From Pseudolactococcus reticulitermitis (lineage in GTDB: Bacteria > Bacillota > Bacilli > Lactobacillales > Streptococcaceae): DNA of 64,000 nucleotides. Positions 7,822 to 14,968 of the stretch are shown piece by piece (positions within the stretch are counted from its first letter, which is position 1; every line of letters begins with the position of its first letter). The stretch lies in the NCBI RefSeq assembly GCF_002260845.1, contig NZ_BEDT01000004.1:62001-126000 (forward strand), written 5' to 3'. Made by a program: the position numbers and the translations under genes. Under the pieces are notes generated by a model. It was not told where the DNA came from. It worked only from the letters and a program-made list of their open reading frames with translations, and did no database searches.

Positions 7822-9051
7822 ATGAAATTACTAAAAATAGTTATAGAAGATTTGCCTTTGTTTAAAAAGGGGACTGAAATTTCTTTTCTAACAGAAAGTC
7901 GTGTTAAAGAAAGCGAAAAACATGAGTTAATCCATTTATTTAAAAATTTTTATTTTAATAAAACTTTGACTTTTACGGGATTAAATGCGGCTGGTAAAAC
8001 ACAAATTTTTAATGTGATAGCGTTTACTATGAGTCTGATGCAAGCTAAACCTATTAATAGTCCAATGCTACAATCCATTTTTTCTAATAACTCCAATGTT
8101 TTAAATTTAGGTATTGAGCAAAAAGGGAAAATTAGTGTTTATTTTTATAGTCATATTGATGGTCAAGCATCTGTAAACAAATTAGAGGTAACAATATTAA
8201 GGACAAAAGATAGTTCTGATGATGAGTACAAATATTTTATATCCGAAGAAATACTTTATAGAAAGAGCACAGCAGGTATTCGATCAAAGAAAGATTTATA
8301 TTGTTTTAACAAGAAAGAAAATGAAAAAATCCAAATCCTAGATAGAAAGTCGGAAGATTTCTTAGCTTTGAGTTCAGATGTCAGTTTATTAAACGTTTTT
8401 TATAATCTTAAAACCTACAAAAAATTATATTATAGGAATATGCTAAGATTTACTGATTTTAATATGCTAAGTACTTTTGTCACTGTCCCACTTGAAGTCA
8501 TTCAATTCCTTGATCCTAGCATAGAATTTTTGAAATTTGATATTGTTGAAGAACGAGGAGAAAAAGATTTTAAAATTGAGCTTAAGTTTAAATGGGATGA
8601 AAAAATAGTAATACTGGATTCTCCAACAGAATTAAATACAATCCTTTCTTCTGGGACAGTAAAAGGCTTGGGTGTTTTTATGAGTGCTATTTTAACCTTG
8701 AAAAATGGTGGCATTATGCTGATAGATGAGCTTGAAAATCATTTTAATAGAGAAATTGCATTGACTTTAATTCATTTGTTTACTGATCGAAAAATAAATA
8801 CAGAAGGTGCTGTATTAGTTTACACCACTCATTATTCAGAACTTCTTGATACATTAGATAGAAATGATTCTATTTATATTGTGTCTAAAGATAACAATAT
8901 TTTCTTGAAAAAACTTTCTGATGAACTTAAACGAAACGATATTCGAAGAAGTGATCAATTCATCAAAGGCATTCTCAGTCATACTGCTCCTAAATATGAT
9001 GCCGAAATGAAGTTAAAAAGAGTGATCAAGAAAATCTCTAAATCTGAGTAG
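7822..9051 (+). CDS. OLD/AbiL-like AAA ATPase (putative defence ATPase)
   Basis: 409 residues. It has the ABC/SMC-like ATPase layout of OLD and AbiL-type defence ATPases: Walker A GLNAAGKT (residues 53-60), a divergent central region, and Walker B GGIMLIDELENHFN (about 295-308) followed by a His switch in YTTHYSELLD. There is no fused TOPRIM domain; the next gene may carry that role. Codon and base use are much more AT-rich than in rsmE or relA, and the pair sits between direct repeats, so acquisition is likely. Phage defence is an inference from architecture and context only. Confidence 0.75.
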   Translation: MKLLKIVIEDLPLFKKGTEISFLTESRVKESEKHELIHLFKNFYFNKTLTFTGLNAAGKTQIFNVIAFTMSLMQAKPINSPMLQSIFSNNSNVLNLGIEQKGKISVYFYSHIDGQASVNKLEVTILRTKDSSDDEYKYFISEEILYRKSTAGIRSKKDLYCFNKKENEKIQILDRKSEDFLALSSDVSLLNVFYNLKTYKKLYYRNMLRFTDFNMLSTFVTVPLEVIQFLDPSIEFLKFDIVEERGEKDFKIELKFKWDEKIVILDSPTELNTILSSGTVKGLGVFMSAILTLKNGGIMLIDELENHFNREIALTLIHLFTDRKINTEGAVLVYTTHYSELLDTLDRNDSIYIVSKDNNIFLKKLSDELKRNDIRRSDQFIKGILSHTAPKYDAEMKLKRVIKKISKSE

Positions 9052-9094
9052 GAGCATATTCTGAGTAGGAGCATATTCTGAGTAGGAGCATATA
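9044..9094 (+). repeat. 17-bp tandem repeat x3 carrying stop codon and Shine-Dalgarno
   Basis: CTGAGTAGGAGCATATT occurs three times in a row (9044-9060, 9061-9077, 9078-9094 with the last base changed). The first copy contains the TAG stop of the ATPase; the third supplies AGGAG for the TTG start at 9095. Each unit therefore repeats the stop/ribosome-site junction. Confidence 0.95.
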
Positions 9095-9481
9095 TTGAAT
9101 AGAAATGCGATCATCTGTGAAGGAGCCGCAGAAGAAGCGATTATTGAAATTTTACTCAATCATTCCCTGTTATTAATAGAATCGGATGAAAATTTATTAG
9201 AAGATGGTCCGATTAGGGTTCGATCAGCTGATGAGTTTTGTGAAAAATATTTGGGTAGAGATTTTGATGGAAAAGTTGACGTGTATAGAATACTAGATTC
9301 AAGGAGAGAACAATTTAGTTTTAAGACGCGCAGAAAAGCAAAATTATACGAAGAAAAGCTTAATATTCACAATGTGATTACGGCACCTGAAATAGAAATT
9401 TTGATCATTATTTCAGAAGATAAGTATCAAGAATTTCTGAAATCTAAAGAGAAGCCAAGTGACTTTTCCAAAAAAAATTAA
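9095..9481 (+). CDS. Small ICEG-motif partner protein (TOPRIM-like?), zero-frame product
   Basis: 128 residues from a TTG start at 9095 preceded by AGGAG. The N-terminus NRNAIICEGAAEEAIIEILL looks like the first strand and Glu of a TOPRIM or related metal-binding fold; VYRILDSRREQF and TAPEIEILIII follow with conserved-looking acidic residues. The frame ends at TAA 9479-9481 just after a run of eight A. The frame one base back continues for about 50 codons with similar composition, so the full protein may be about 177 residues. I do not recognise a named family. It is probably the partner of the ATPase. Confidence 0.6.
   Translation: MNRNAIICEGAAEEAIIEILLNHSLLLIESDENLLEDGPIRVRSADEFCEKYLGRDFDGKVDVYRILDSRREQFSFKTRRKAKLYEEKLNIHNVITAPEIEILIIISEDKYQEFLKSKEKPSDFSKKN
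9472..9478 (+). other. Candidate -1 frameshift / slippage site
   Basis: A AAA AAT fits the X XXY YYZ slippery heptamer in the zero frame and is followed directly by the TAA stop. It is part of an A8 run (9470-9477). Slipping back one base joins the partner gene to the downstream frame (TTA AAA ATG AAA AGT). Transcript slippage adding one A would do the same. Confidence 0.4.
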
Positions 9482-9483
9482 AA

Positions 9484-9627
9484 ATGAAAAGTGTAAAAAG
9501 TTATCAATTTGTAAAAGAATACTTTGAAGATCCGGACAAATTACTTAATGCTATAAAAATTTATCATCAGAAAAAGCATAAAGCAACTGAAGAAGAGACA
9601 CTTTACGATTTACTGAAATCCACGTAA
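9484..9627 (+). CDS. C-terminal segment of the partner protein in the -1 frame (47 codons)
   Basis: From ATG 9484 the frame reads MKSVKSYQFVKEYFEDPDKL and ends LYDLLKST at TAA 9625. It begins three bases past the stop of the 128-residue gene and has no ribosome site of its own. The charged, helical composition and the abrupt Lys-rich end of the upstream product suggest it is the natural C-terminus of one protein, reached by frameshifting, or that the gene is broken by a one-base change in the A run. Confidence 0.5.
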   Translation: MKSVKSYQFVKEYFEDPDKLLNAIKIYHQKKHKATEEETLYDLLKST

Positions 9628-9681
9628 CGCTGACCTCTTTGTATTAAAAAGGGAAAATACTTGTTAGTCCAAAAGAATCAT

Positions 9682-9716
9682 AATCAAGGCGCAAGCCTTT
9701 TTCTTATCTCCAAAAA
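9682..9716 (+). repeat. Right direct repeat of mini-island (contains terminator hairpin)
   Basis: Second copy of the 35-base repeat at 7683-7717, with two mismatches. AAGGC-GCAA-GCCTT plus TTTCTT gives a terminator for the ATPase pair. It runs directly into the relA promoter region. Confidence 0.85.
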
Positions 9717-9717
9717 G

Positions 9718-9726
9718 TGTTAAAAT
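9718..9726 (+). promoter_or_regulatory. Extended -10 promoter of relA
   Basis: TGTTAAAAT (TG-N-TAAAAT) predicts a start near 9733. That lies downstream of the in-frame ATG at 9725, which supports the relA start at 9797. Confidence 0.45.
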
Positions 9727-9796
9727 GGTAATAATTATCATCAATTTAGGAAGGATTGAGTTTCGACTAAGTCTAAGTTGGCTCAAATTTAAAAAT

Positions 9797-12007
9797 ATGG
9801 CAAGTGAACCAAATCTTACCGGCGCGGAAGTTGTCGCTTTAACTGAACGCTATATGAATGAGCGCGATATTATTCTGGTTAAAAAAGCGCTCAAATACGC
9901 AACCAATGCGCATAAAGAGCAGTATCGCCAGTCAGGCGAACCTTATATCATTCATCCGATTCAAGTGGCGGGGATTTTAGCCAAGCTGAAACTTGATGCG
10001 GTTACCGTCGCTTGTGGCTTTTTGCATGATGTCGTCGAAGATACAGAAAGCACCTTAGATGACTTGGAGGTGGCATTTGGGCATGATGTCAGAATTATCA
10101 CGGACGGCGTGACCAAGCTCGGTAAAGTGGAGTATCAATCCCACGAGGAGCAATTGGCAGAAAACCACCGCAAAATGCTCATGGCCATGTCCAAAGATAT
10201 GCGCGTGATTTTGGTTAAATTAGCTGACCGCCTGCACAATATGCGGACGCTCAAACATCTGCGCCCCGACAAACAAAAACGCATTTCCCGAGAAACGATG
10301 GCGATTTATGCACCCTTAGCCCACAGACTCGGGATTTCTCGGATCAAATGGGAGCTGGAAGACCTCTCTTTTCGCTATCTTGATGAAATCGAGTTTTACC
10401 GCATCAGAGGTTTAATGAAGGAAAAACGTGCGGATCGAGAACGTTTGGTTGAAGAAGTCACATCAAAACTTAAAGATTATACTGAAAAAGCAGGCGTCGT
10501 CGGCGAAATTTATGGTCGTCCCAAGCATATTTACAGCATCTACCGGAAAATGCACGACAAGAAAAAACGCTTTGACGAGCTTTATGACCTGATTGCTGTT
10601 CGCTGTATTTTAGAGACGACGAGCGATGTCTATACGACCTTGGGCTATATTCATGACCTCTGGAAACCCATGCCGGGGCGTTTCAAGGATTACATCGCCA
10701 ACCCTAAGGCCAATGGCTACCAATCGGTGCACACGACCGTCTACGGTCCCAAAGGCCCCATGGAGTTCCAAATTCGGACACGGGAAATGCATGAGATTGC
10801 CGAGTATGGTGTGGCCGCCCATTGGGCTTATAAAGCAGGTCGTAAGGATAAAGTCTCTGCCAATGAAATCACACAAAACCTTAACTGGATCCATGAGCTA
10901 GTCGAATTACAAGACGAGTCAAATGACGCCCAAGATTTTGTCAAAGCCGTTCAAGAAGACATCCTGTCTGAAAAAATCTACGTCTTCACACCCGCAGGTG
11001 CTGTCCAAGAATTGCCAGCAGGGTCAGGGCCGATTGATTTCGCCTATGCCATTCATACACAGGTCGGAGATAAAGCCGTCGGTGCTAAAGTCAACGGTCG
11101 GATGACGCCACTCACCCATGTCTTAAAAACAGGTGATGTCGTCGAAATCGTGACCAATAAAACGTCATTTGGCCCCAGTCGTGACTGGATTAAGCTGGTT
11201 AAAACCAATAAAGCCCGCAATAAAATCAAGCAATTCTTCAAAAATCAAGATAAGGAGTTGTCGATTAACAAAGGTCGCGAGATGTTGCAGGAATATCTGC
11301 AAGAGCATGGCTTTGTCGCGAATCAATATCTGGATAGAAAACACCTCGAGCCGCTCTGTAATCGCCTCAATTTCAGAGATGCGGAGTCTCTCTATGCGTC
11401 TATCGGTTTCGGTGAAACGGGTGTTGTGACCGTTTTTAACAAATTGACCGAAAATGAGCGCCGCGAAATCGAGCGCGAAAAAGCCCGTAAAGAGGCGGAA
11501 GAGCTGATGAACGGCGAGGTGAAAACCAAGGGCGATGTCATGAAGATTCGCCATGATGGCGGGGTCAATGTCGCTGGGATTGATAGCCTGCTGATTCGCA
11601 TGAGCAAGTGCTGTAATCCAGTCCCAGGTGATGCCATTGTCGGTTATATCACCAAAGGCCGTGGCGTCTCGATTCACCGTAGCGACTGTCAAAACGTGAA
11701 AAGCCAAGAAGACTATGAGAATCGTCTGATTCCTGTTGAGTGGGAAGAACAGACGGGGAATAAGGACTACGTGGCGAATATTGATATTTTTGGCTTTAAC
11801 CGGACAGGCATCGCCAATGATGTCATGCAAGTCCTGTCGAACACGACGAAAAATTTGATTTCGATTAATGCGCAGCCGACCAAGGATTTGAAGATGGCGA
11901 ATATCCACGTTCAACTTGGCATTAAAAATTTGTCAGAGCTGACAACCGTTGTCGATAAGATCAAAATGGTACCAGATGTTTATAGCGTCAAACGCACGAA
12001 TGGTTAA
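9797..12007 (+). CDS. relA: Bifunctional (p)ppGpp synthetase/hydrolase
   Basis: 736 residues from ATG 9797 (MASEPNLTGAEVVAL); the frame is open back to 9725 but the extra residues do not look like the family. Domains: HD hydrolase with HDVVEDT (His77-Asp78), synthetase with GYQSVHTTVYGP (about residue 310), TGS (KIYVFTPAGAVQELPAGSGP), and C-terminal ACT (NIDIFGFNRTGIANDV). Both catalytic centres look intact, so the enzyme should make and degrade (p)ppGpp in the stringent response. The ribosome site before 9797 is weak. It is separated from rsmE by the AT-rich mini-island. Confidence 0.95.
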   Translation: MASEPNLTGAEVVALTERYMNERDIILVKKALKYATNAHKEQYRQSGEPYIIHPIQVAGILAKLKLDAVTVACGFLHDVVEDTESTLDDLEVAFGHDVRIITDGVTKLGKVEYQSHEEQLAENHRKMLMAMSKDMRVILVKLADRLHNMRTLKHLRPDKQKRISRETMAIYAPLAHRLGISRIKWELEDLSFRYLDEIEFYRIRGLMKEKRADRERLVEEVTSKLKDYTEKAGVVGEIYGRPKHIYSIYRKMHDKKKRFDELYDLIAVRCILETTSDVYTTLGYIHDLWKPMPGRFKDYIANPKANGYQSVHTTVYGPKGPMEFQIRTREMHEIAEYGVAAHWAYKAGRKDKVSANEITQNLNWIHELVELQDESNDAQDFVKAVQEDILSEKIYVFTPAGAVQELPAGSGPIDFAYAIHTQVGDKAVGAKVNGRMTPLTHVLKTGDVVEIVTNKTSFGPSRDWIKLVKTNKARNKIKQFFKNQDKELSINKGREMLQEYLQEHGFVANQYLDRKHLEPLCNRLNFRDAESLYASIGFGETGVVTVFNKLTENERREIEREKARKEAEELMNGEVKTKGDVMKIRHDGGVNVAGIDSLLIRMSKCCNPVPGDAIVGYITKGRGVSIHRSDCQNVKSQEDYENRLIPVEWEEQTGNKDYVANIDIFGFNRTGIANDVMQVLSNTTKNLISINAQPTKDLKMANIHVQLGIKNLSELTTVVDKIKMVPDVYSVKRTNG

Positions 12008-12039
12008 GTTGAAAAAAATCGAAAAAAGTTAACTTATTA

Positions 12040-12069
12040 TTAGCAATTACTTAGCAAATAAGATATAAT
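12040..12069 (+). promoter_or_regulatory. Promoter of candidate small RNA
   Basis: TTAGCA (12040-12045) and TATAAT (12064-12069) are 18 bases apart, predicting a start near 12076. Confidence 0.5.
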
Positions 12070-12075
12070 TAATAG

Positions 12076-12185
12076 TGTAGTAGTGAGCTCATTACGAATG
12101 GTGAGGATTCTTTCCCCCTTTGAACCTCATCAAATTCCCTTTTTTACCATAAAACACTCTGATGGACGCATCGGAGTGTTTTAAT
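12076..12185 (+). ncRNA. Candidate structured small RNA between relA and dtd
   Basis: About 110 bases between a vegetative promoter and a strong terminator, without an ORF. Three folds are visible: a palindrome GTAGTGAGCTCATTAC (12080-12095), a hairpin (TGAGG-A-TTC pairing with GAACCTCA, 12102-12129) whose loop is TTTCCCCCTTT, and the terminator. The C-rich loop is complementary to AAAGGGGG-type ribosome sites, as in several antisense small RNAs. It could instead be an unlinked leader for dtd, although the terminator and the separate dtd promoter argue against that. Confidence 0.45.
12151..12184 (+). terminator. Intrinsic terminator
   Basis: AAAACACTC-T-GATG pairs with CATC-G-GAGTGTTTT around GACG, with T residues at the end. 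It ends the candidate small RNA. Confidence 0.85.
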
Positions 12186-12236
12186 CTGTCCAGTTTCTAG
12201 ATTTTTAGGTTTATTTTCTGATTGGCGCTCAAAACA

Positions 12237-12245
12237 TGATAAAAT
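12237..12245 (+). promoter_or_regulatory. Extended -10 promoter of dtd (leaderless geometry)
   Basis: TGATAAAAT ends only seven bases before the dtd ATG at 12253, so transcription should begin at or next to the start codon. Confidence 0.5.
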
Positions 12246-12252
12246 AGAAGGT

Positions 12253-12699
12253 ATGAAAATCGTGATTCAGCGCGTGAAACGTGCCAGCTGCTCTGTCAAT
12301 CAAACCATTATCTCAGAAATCCAACAAGGCTTGTTGCTTTTGGTCGGTGTCGAAGATGCCGATACGGTTGAAGATATGGCCTATGCAGTCAGAAAGATTG
12401 TCAATATGCGCATTTTTTCGGATGAGCAGGATAAGCTGAACCTGTCCGTCAAAGCTATTCCTGATGGTGCTATTTTGTCAATTTCTCAGTTTACGCTATT
12501 TGCGGAGACGAAAAAAGGCAATCGACCGAGTTTTTCTGGTGCGGGTAAGCCGAACTTTGCACAGGCCATGTATGAACAGTTCAATGCGAGTTTGTCTGCC
12601 GAAATCCCAACAAAAGCGGGTGTCTTTGGGGCGGATATGCAAATCACATTAGAAAATGATGGGCCAGTCACCATTATCCTAGATACGAAAAAGAGATAA
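12253..12699 (+). CDS. dtd: D-aminoacyl-tRNA deacylase
   Basis: 148 residues, full family length. Signature motifs [11 protein letters not shown] and [12 protein letters not shown] are present. The enzyme removes D-amino acids (and Gly) from mischarged tRNA. In lactic acid bacteria dtd often follows relA, as here. The TMEM175-like gene starts 25 bases later and is probably in the same unit. The promoter lies so close that the mRNA may be leaderless. Confidence 0.95.
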   Translation: MKIVIQRVKRASCSVNQTIISEIQQGLLLLVGVEDADTVEDMAYAVRKIVNMRIFSDEQDKLNLSVKAIPDGAILSISQFTLFAETKKGNRPSFSGAGKPNFAQAMYEQFNASLSAEIPTKAGVFGADMQITLENDGPVTIILDTKKR

Positions 12700-12724
12700 A
12701 GTGAGCCGATGAAAGAGGTCAGAA

Positions 12725-13498
12725 ATGTCAAAAGAAACTTATCCAAGACTAGCAAAAGCGCATGGGAAAGAGCTTGCAGCGATGCGAGAGGCGATTAAAA
12801 ATGAATTTATCACCAACAATCCCGAGTTTGCGGGTAAGTCTGATGCGGAAATTCACCGTCTGATAGGCGAGCACGATAAGGCGCGTGAAACAGAGCGGCG
12901 CGTGCGGCTGAAAGAGCATTGGGAGGTCTTTACCGATGCGGTGGTGGCGATTATCATCACGATTATGCTCTTAGAGATTCCGGTGCCTAGGGAAGGGCAT
13001 ACCTATCAGGACTTTGTCTCGGCTGTTATCGTCTTTCTGATTAGCTTTTTTATCGTCGCAGACCTCTGGTTTGATCACCATCGGTTATTTGATGGCGTTC
13101 GTGAGGTTTCAGATAAGATTATCGTCATTGATTTTGTGCAGCTGGGCATGCTTGCCATGATTCCTTTGTTAACCAAATGGATTATGGATGATGTGACTTC
13201 CTTTGCCATGTTAAATTTCGGTCTGACCGTGCTTGCCGTCAGGCTGTTGCAGGTTTTGATTGGCTATGAAGTGGGTAAAATCCAGTATAAAAAGACGCCT
13301 ACGATTTGGAAACTCCAGCGGGAACTGGCGCGAGTACGCTTGATGACAACGCTCATGGCAAATGCTTTTCTGACACTTTTCGCTTGGTTTCAACCGCAGC
13401 TTGGGCACTGGCTTTTCATCGTGATTCCCCTCTTATCTTTGACAATGGGCGTGCTTGGCAAACCTGCGGACAATCTATCGGAAATGCTGGCAGATTAA
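12725..13498 (+). CDS. TMEM175-family membrane protein (DUF1211)
   Basis: 257 residues. A charged N-terminal region of about 60 residues precedes VFTDAVVAIIITIMLLEIPVP, which corresponds to the FSDAV filter helix of TMEM175 K+ channels (Thr here instead of Ser). Six hydrophobic segments can be counted. Prokaryotic members form tetrameric K+-permeable channels. The long cytosolic N-terminus is somewhat unusual. A GAGGTCAGAA stretch precedes the ATG. Confidence 0.8.
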   Translation: MSKETYPRLAKAHGKELAAMREAIKNEFITNNPEFAGKSDAEIHRLIGEHDKARETERRVRLKEHWEVFTDAVVAIIITIMLLEIPVPREGHTYQDFVSAVIVFLISFFIVADLWFDHHRLFDGVREVSDKIIVIDFVQLGMLAMIPLLTKWIMDDVTSFAMLNFGLTVLAVRLLQVLIGYEVGKIQYKKTPTIWKLQRELARVRLMTTLMANAFLTLFAWFQPQLGHWLFIVIPLLSLTMGVLGKPADNLSEMLAD

Positions 13499-13525
13499 TC
13501 GTTTAAAATTTATGGGATATTATTG

Positions 13526-13580
13526 TTGACAATTTTCAGATAATTTTGTATAGTAAGTAAGAGAGAATTTTCTGAATATT
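13526..13580 (+). promoter_or_regulatory. livJ1 promoter with two CodY boxes
   Basis: TTGACA (13526-13531), 17-base spacer, TATAGT (13549-13554). AATTTTCAGATAATT (13531-13545) covers the spacer and AATTTTCTGAATATT (13566-13580) lies just past the start; each differs from the CodY box AATTTTCWGAAAATT at one position. CodY should repress when branched-chain amino acids and GTP are plentiful. Confidence 0.8.
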
Positions 13581-13616
13581 ATGATTGTTATTTGTTTAAG
13601 TCAATGAGACGAGACA

Positions 13617-13708
13617 AAAGGTGTTAAACCGCACCTACGCTGTATGAAAATAGGCAATCACACGGTTCGGCGTTGACCGGCGTTGCGGTTTATGAACTAG
13701 ATTAAGGA
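13617..13708 (+). repeat. Intergenic repeat element, copy A
   Basis: About 92 bases from AAAGGTGTTAAACCGC to GATTAAGGAG, closely matching 35839-35933 (one indel and scattered changes). The ends are inverted (TTAAACCGC with GCGGTTTA), so the transcript folds into a long hairpin, and the element ends at the ribosome site of livJ1. Confidence 0.8.
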
Positions 13709-13717
13709 GAAACGAGT

Positions 13718-14902
13718 ATGAAATTTAAATCTTTAGGCATCGTCGCAGCAGCAGGTTTAGCTGCTTTGACATTGACAGCTTGTGGGGCAGCACCAGGTGC
13801 GAATTCAGCAGCTTCAAAAGGCACAGAAATTGGCAAAACCTTTAAATTAGGCTATGACCTTGAGCTTTCAGGTGGTGTTGCAGCTTATGGTAATGCCGGT
13901 AAAAATGGTGCGAATCTAGCAGTTGATGAAATCAACAAAGCAGGCGGTATTGACGGCAAACAAATCACAGTTGTCTCAAAAGATAACAAGTCTGACAATG
14001 CCGAAGCCGCAACGGTTGTATCTAACCTCATTAACAATGATAAGGTCAATGCTGTGATTGGCTCAATGACATCAGGTGCGGTTAAATCAATGACGCCAAA
14101 CATTACAAAAGGTGCAGTCCCATTGGTCACACCGGCAGGAACAGACGACACGCTGACCGTGACGAATGGCAAAGTGAATGAGTTTATTTTCCGGTCGACG
14201 TTCCAAGATAGCTACCAAGGGAAAGTCCTGGCTAACTATACCACCAATGAACTCAAGGCTAAAAAAGTCGTGCTTTACTATGATAATTCGTCTGACTATG
14301 CCAAAGGGATTGCCAAGTCATTTGAGAAAACTTATGATGGTAAAATCGTTGATAAAGTAACTTTCCAATCTGGGGATAAGGATTTTCAAGCAACCTTGTC
14401 GAAGATTAAAGGTGAAGATTTCGACGCCATCGTCATGCCGGGTTATTACAATGAAACAGGTTTGATTACCAAACAAGCGCGTGAACTTGGGATAGACCAA
14501 GCCATCCTAGGTGGTGATGGCTTTGCGGATCCAACTTTCATCACACTTGCTGGCGATGCGGCAGCGACCAATGTCTACTATGTATCAGGCTATTCAGCTA
14601 AAGCCCTCGCTAACGAGACGACAACGAAGTTTATCGCGGCTTACCAAGCCAAATATAAATCTGAGCCGTCAATGTTTGACGCACTGGCTTACGATGCGGT
14701 TTACATGGTGAAACAAGCAGCCGAAGATACAAAAGCTAAAACGTCAGTGGATGTTAAAGACGGACTTGCCAAACTCAAAGACTTTAAAGGGGCGACTGGC
14801 GACATTACCGTCGATAAAAACCATAACCCTGTCAAAGATGCCGTTGTCGTGAAACTTGAAAACGGTAAAGAAGCATCAGCAACACTTGTCAAACCAGATT
14901 AA
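13718..14902 (+). CDS. livJ: Branched-chain amino acid ABC transporter substrate-binding lipoprotein (paralogue 1)
   Basis: 394 residues. Lipoprotein signal with lipobox LTLTACG. The body is a type I periplasmic-binding fold of the Leu/Ile/Val family: FKLGYDLELSGGVAAYG, NGANLAVDEINKAGGIDG, YYDNSSDYAKGIAKSF and MFDALAYDAVYM. It delivers branched-chain amino acids or a related ligand to LivHMGF, whose genes lie 12 kb away. It is the first of three tandem paralogues and has its own CodY-controlled promoter. Confidence 0.92.
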   Translation: MKFKSLGIVAAAGLAALTLTACGAAPGANSAASKGTEIGKTFKLGYDLELSGGVAAYGNAGKNGANLAVDEINKAGGIDGKQITVVSKDNKSDNAEAATVVSNLINNDKVNAVIGSMTSGAVKSMTPNITKGAVPLVTPAGTDDTLTVTNGKVNEFIFRSTFQDSYQGKVLANYTTNELKAKKVVLYYDNSSDYAKGIAKSFEKTYDGKIVDKVTFQSGDKDFQATLSKIKGEDFDAIVMPGYYNETGLITKQARELGIDQAILGGDGFADPTFITLAGDAAATNVYYVSGYSAKALANETTTKFIAAYQAKYKSEPSMFDALAYDAVYMVKQAAEDTKAKTSVDVKDGLAKLKDFKGATGDITVDKNHNPVKDAVVVKLENGKEASATLVKPD

Positions 14903-14921
14903 TCACGAAATATATCTATCT

Positions 14922-14942
14922 CACAAAGTCAAAGGCTTTGTG
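14922..14942 (+). terminator. Intergenic hairpin between livJ1 and livJ2
   Basis: CACAAAG pairs with CTTTGTG around seven bases. Only a few T follow, so it may be a partial terminator or an mRNA-stabilising hairpin that sets the ratio of paralogues. Confidence 0.5.
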
Positions 14943-14968
14943 ATTTATGCGTTACAATAGGAGAAGAA

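Noticed and set aside
7621-9727. Prophage or integrative element
   Set aside because: No integrase, phage or plasmid genes and no tRNA target; only two genes lie between the direct repeats.
11165-11914. Minus-strand 249-codon frame within relA
   Set aside because: Long only because relA codon use avoids stops on the complement; no ribosome site, and the relA frame is strongly conserved.
13617-13717. T-box or other amino acid riboswitch before livJ1
   Set aside because: No T-box sequence or specifier loop; the element is repeated before an unrelated gene at 35939, and CodY boxes already explain regulation.
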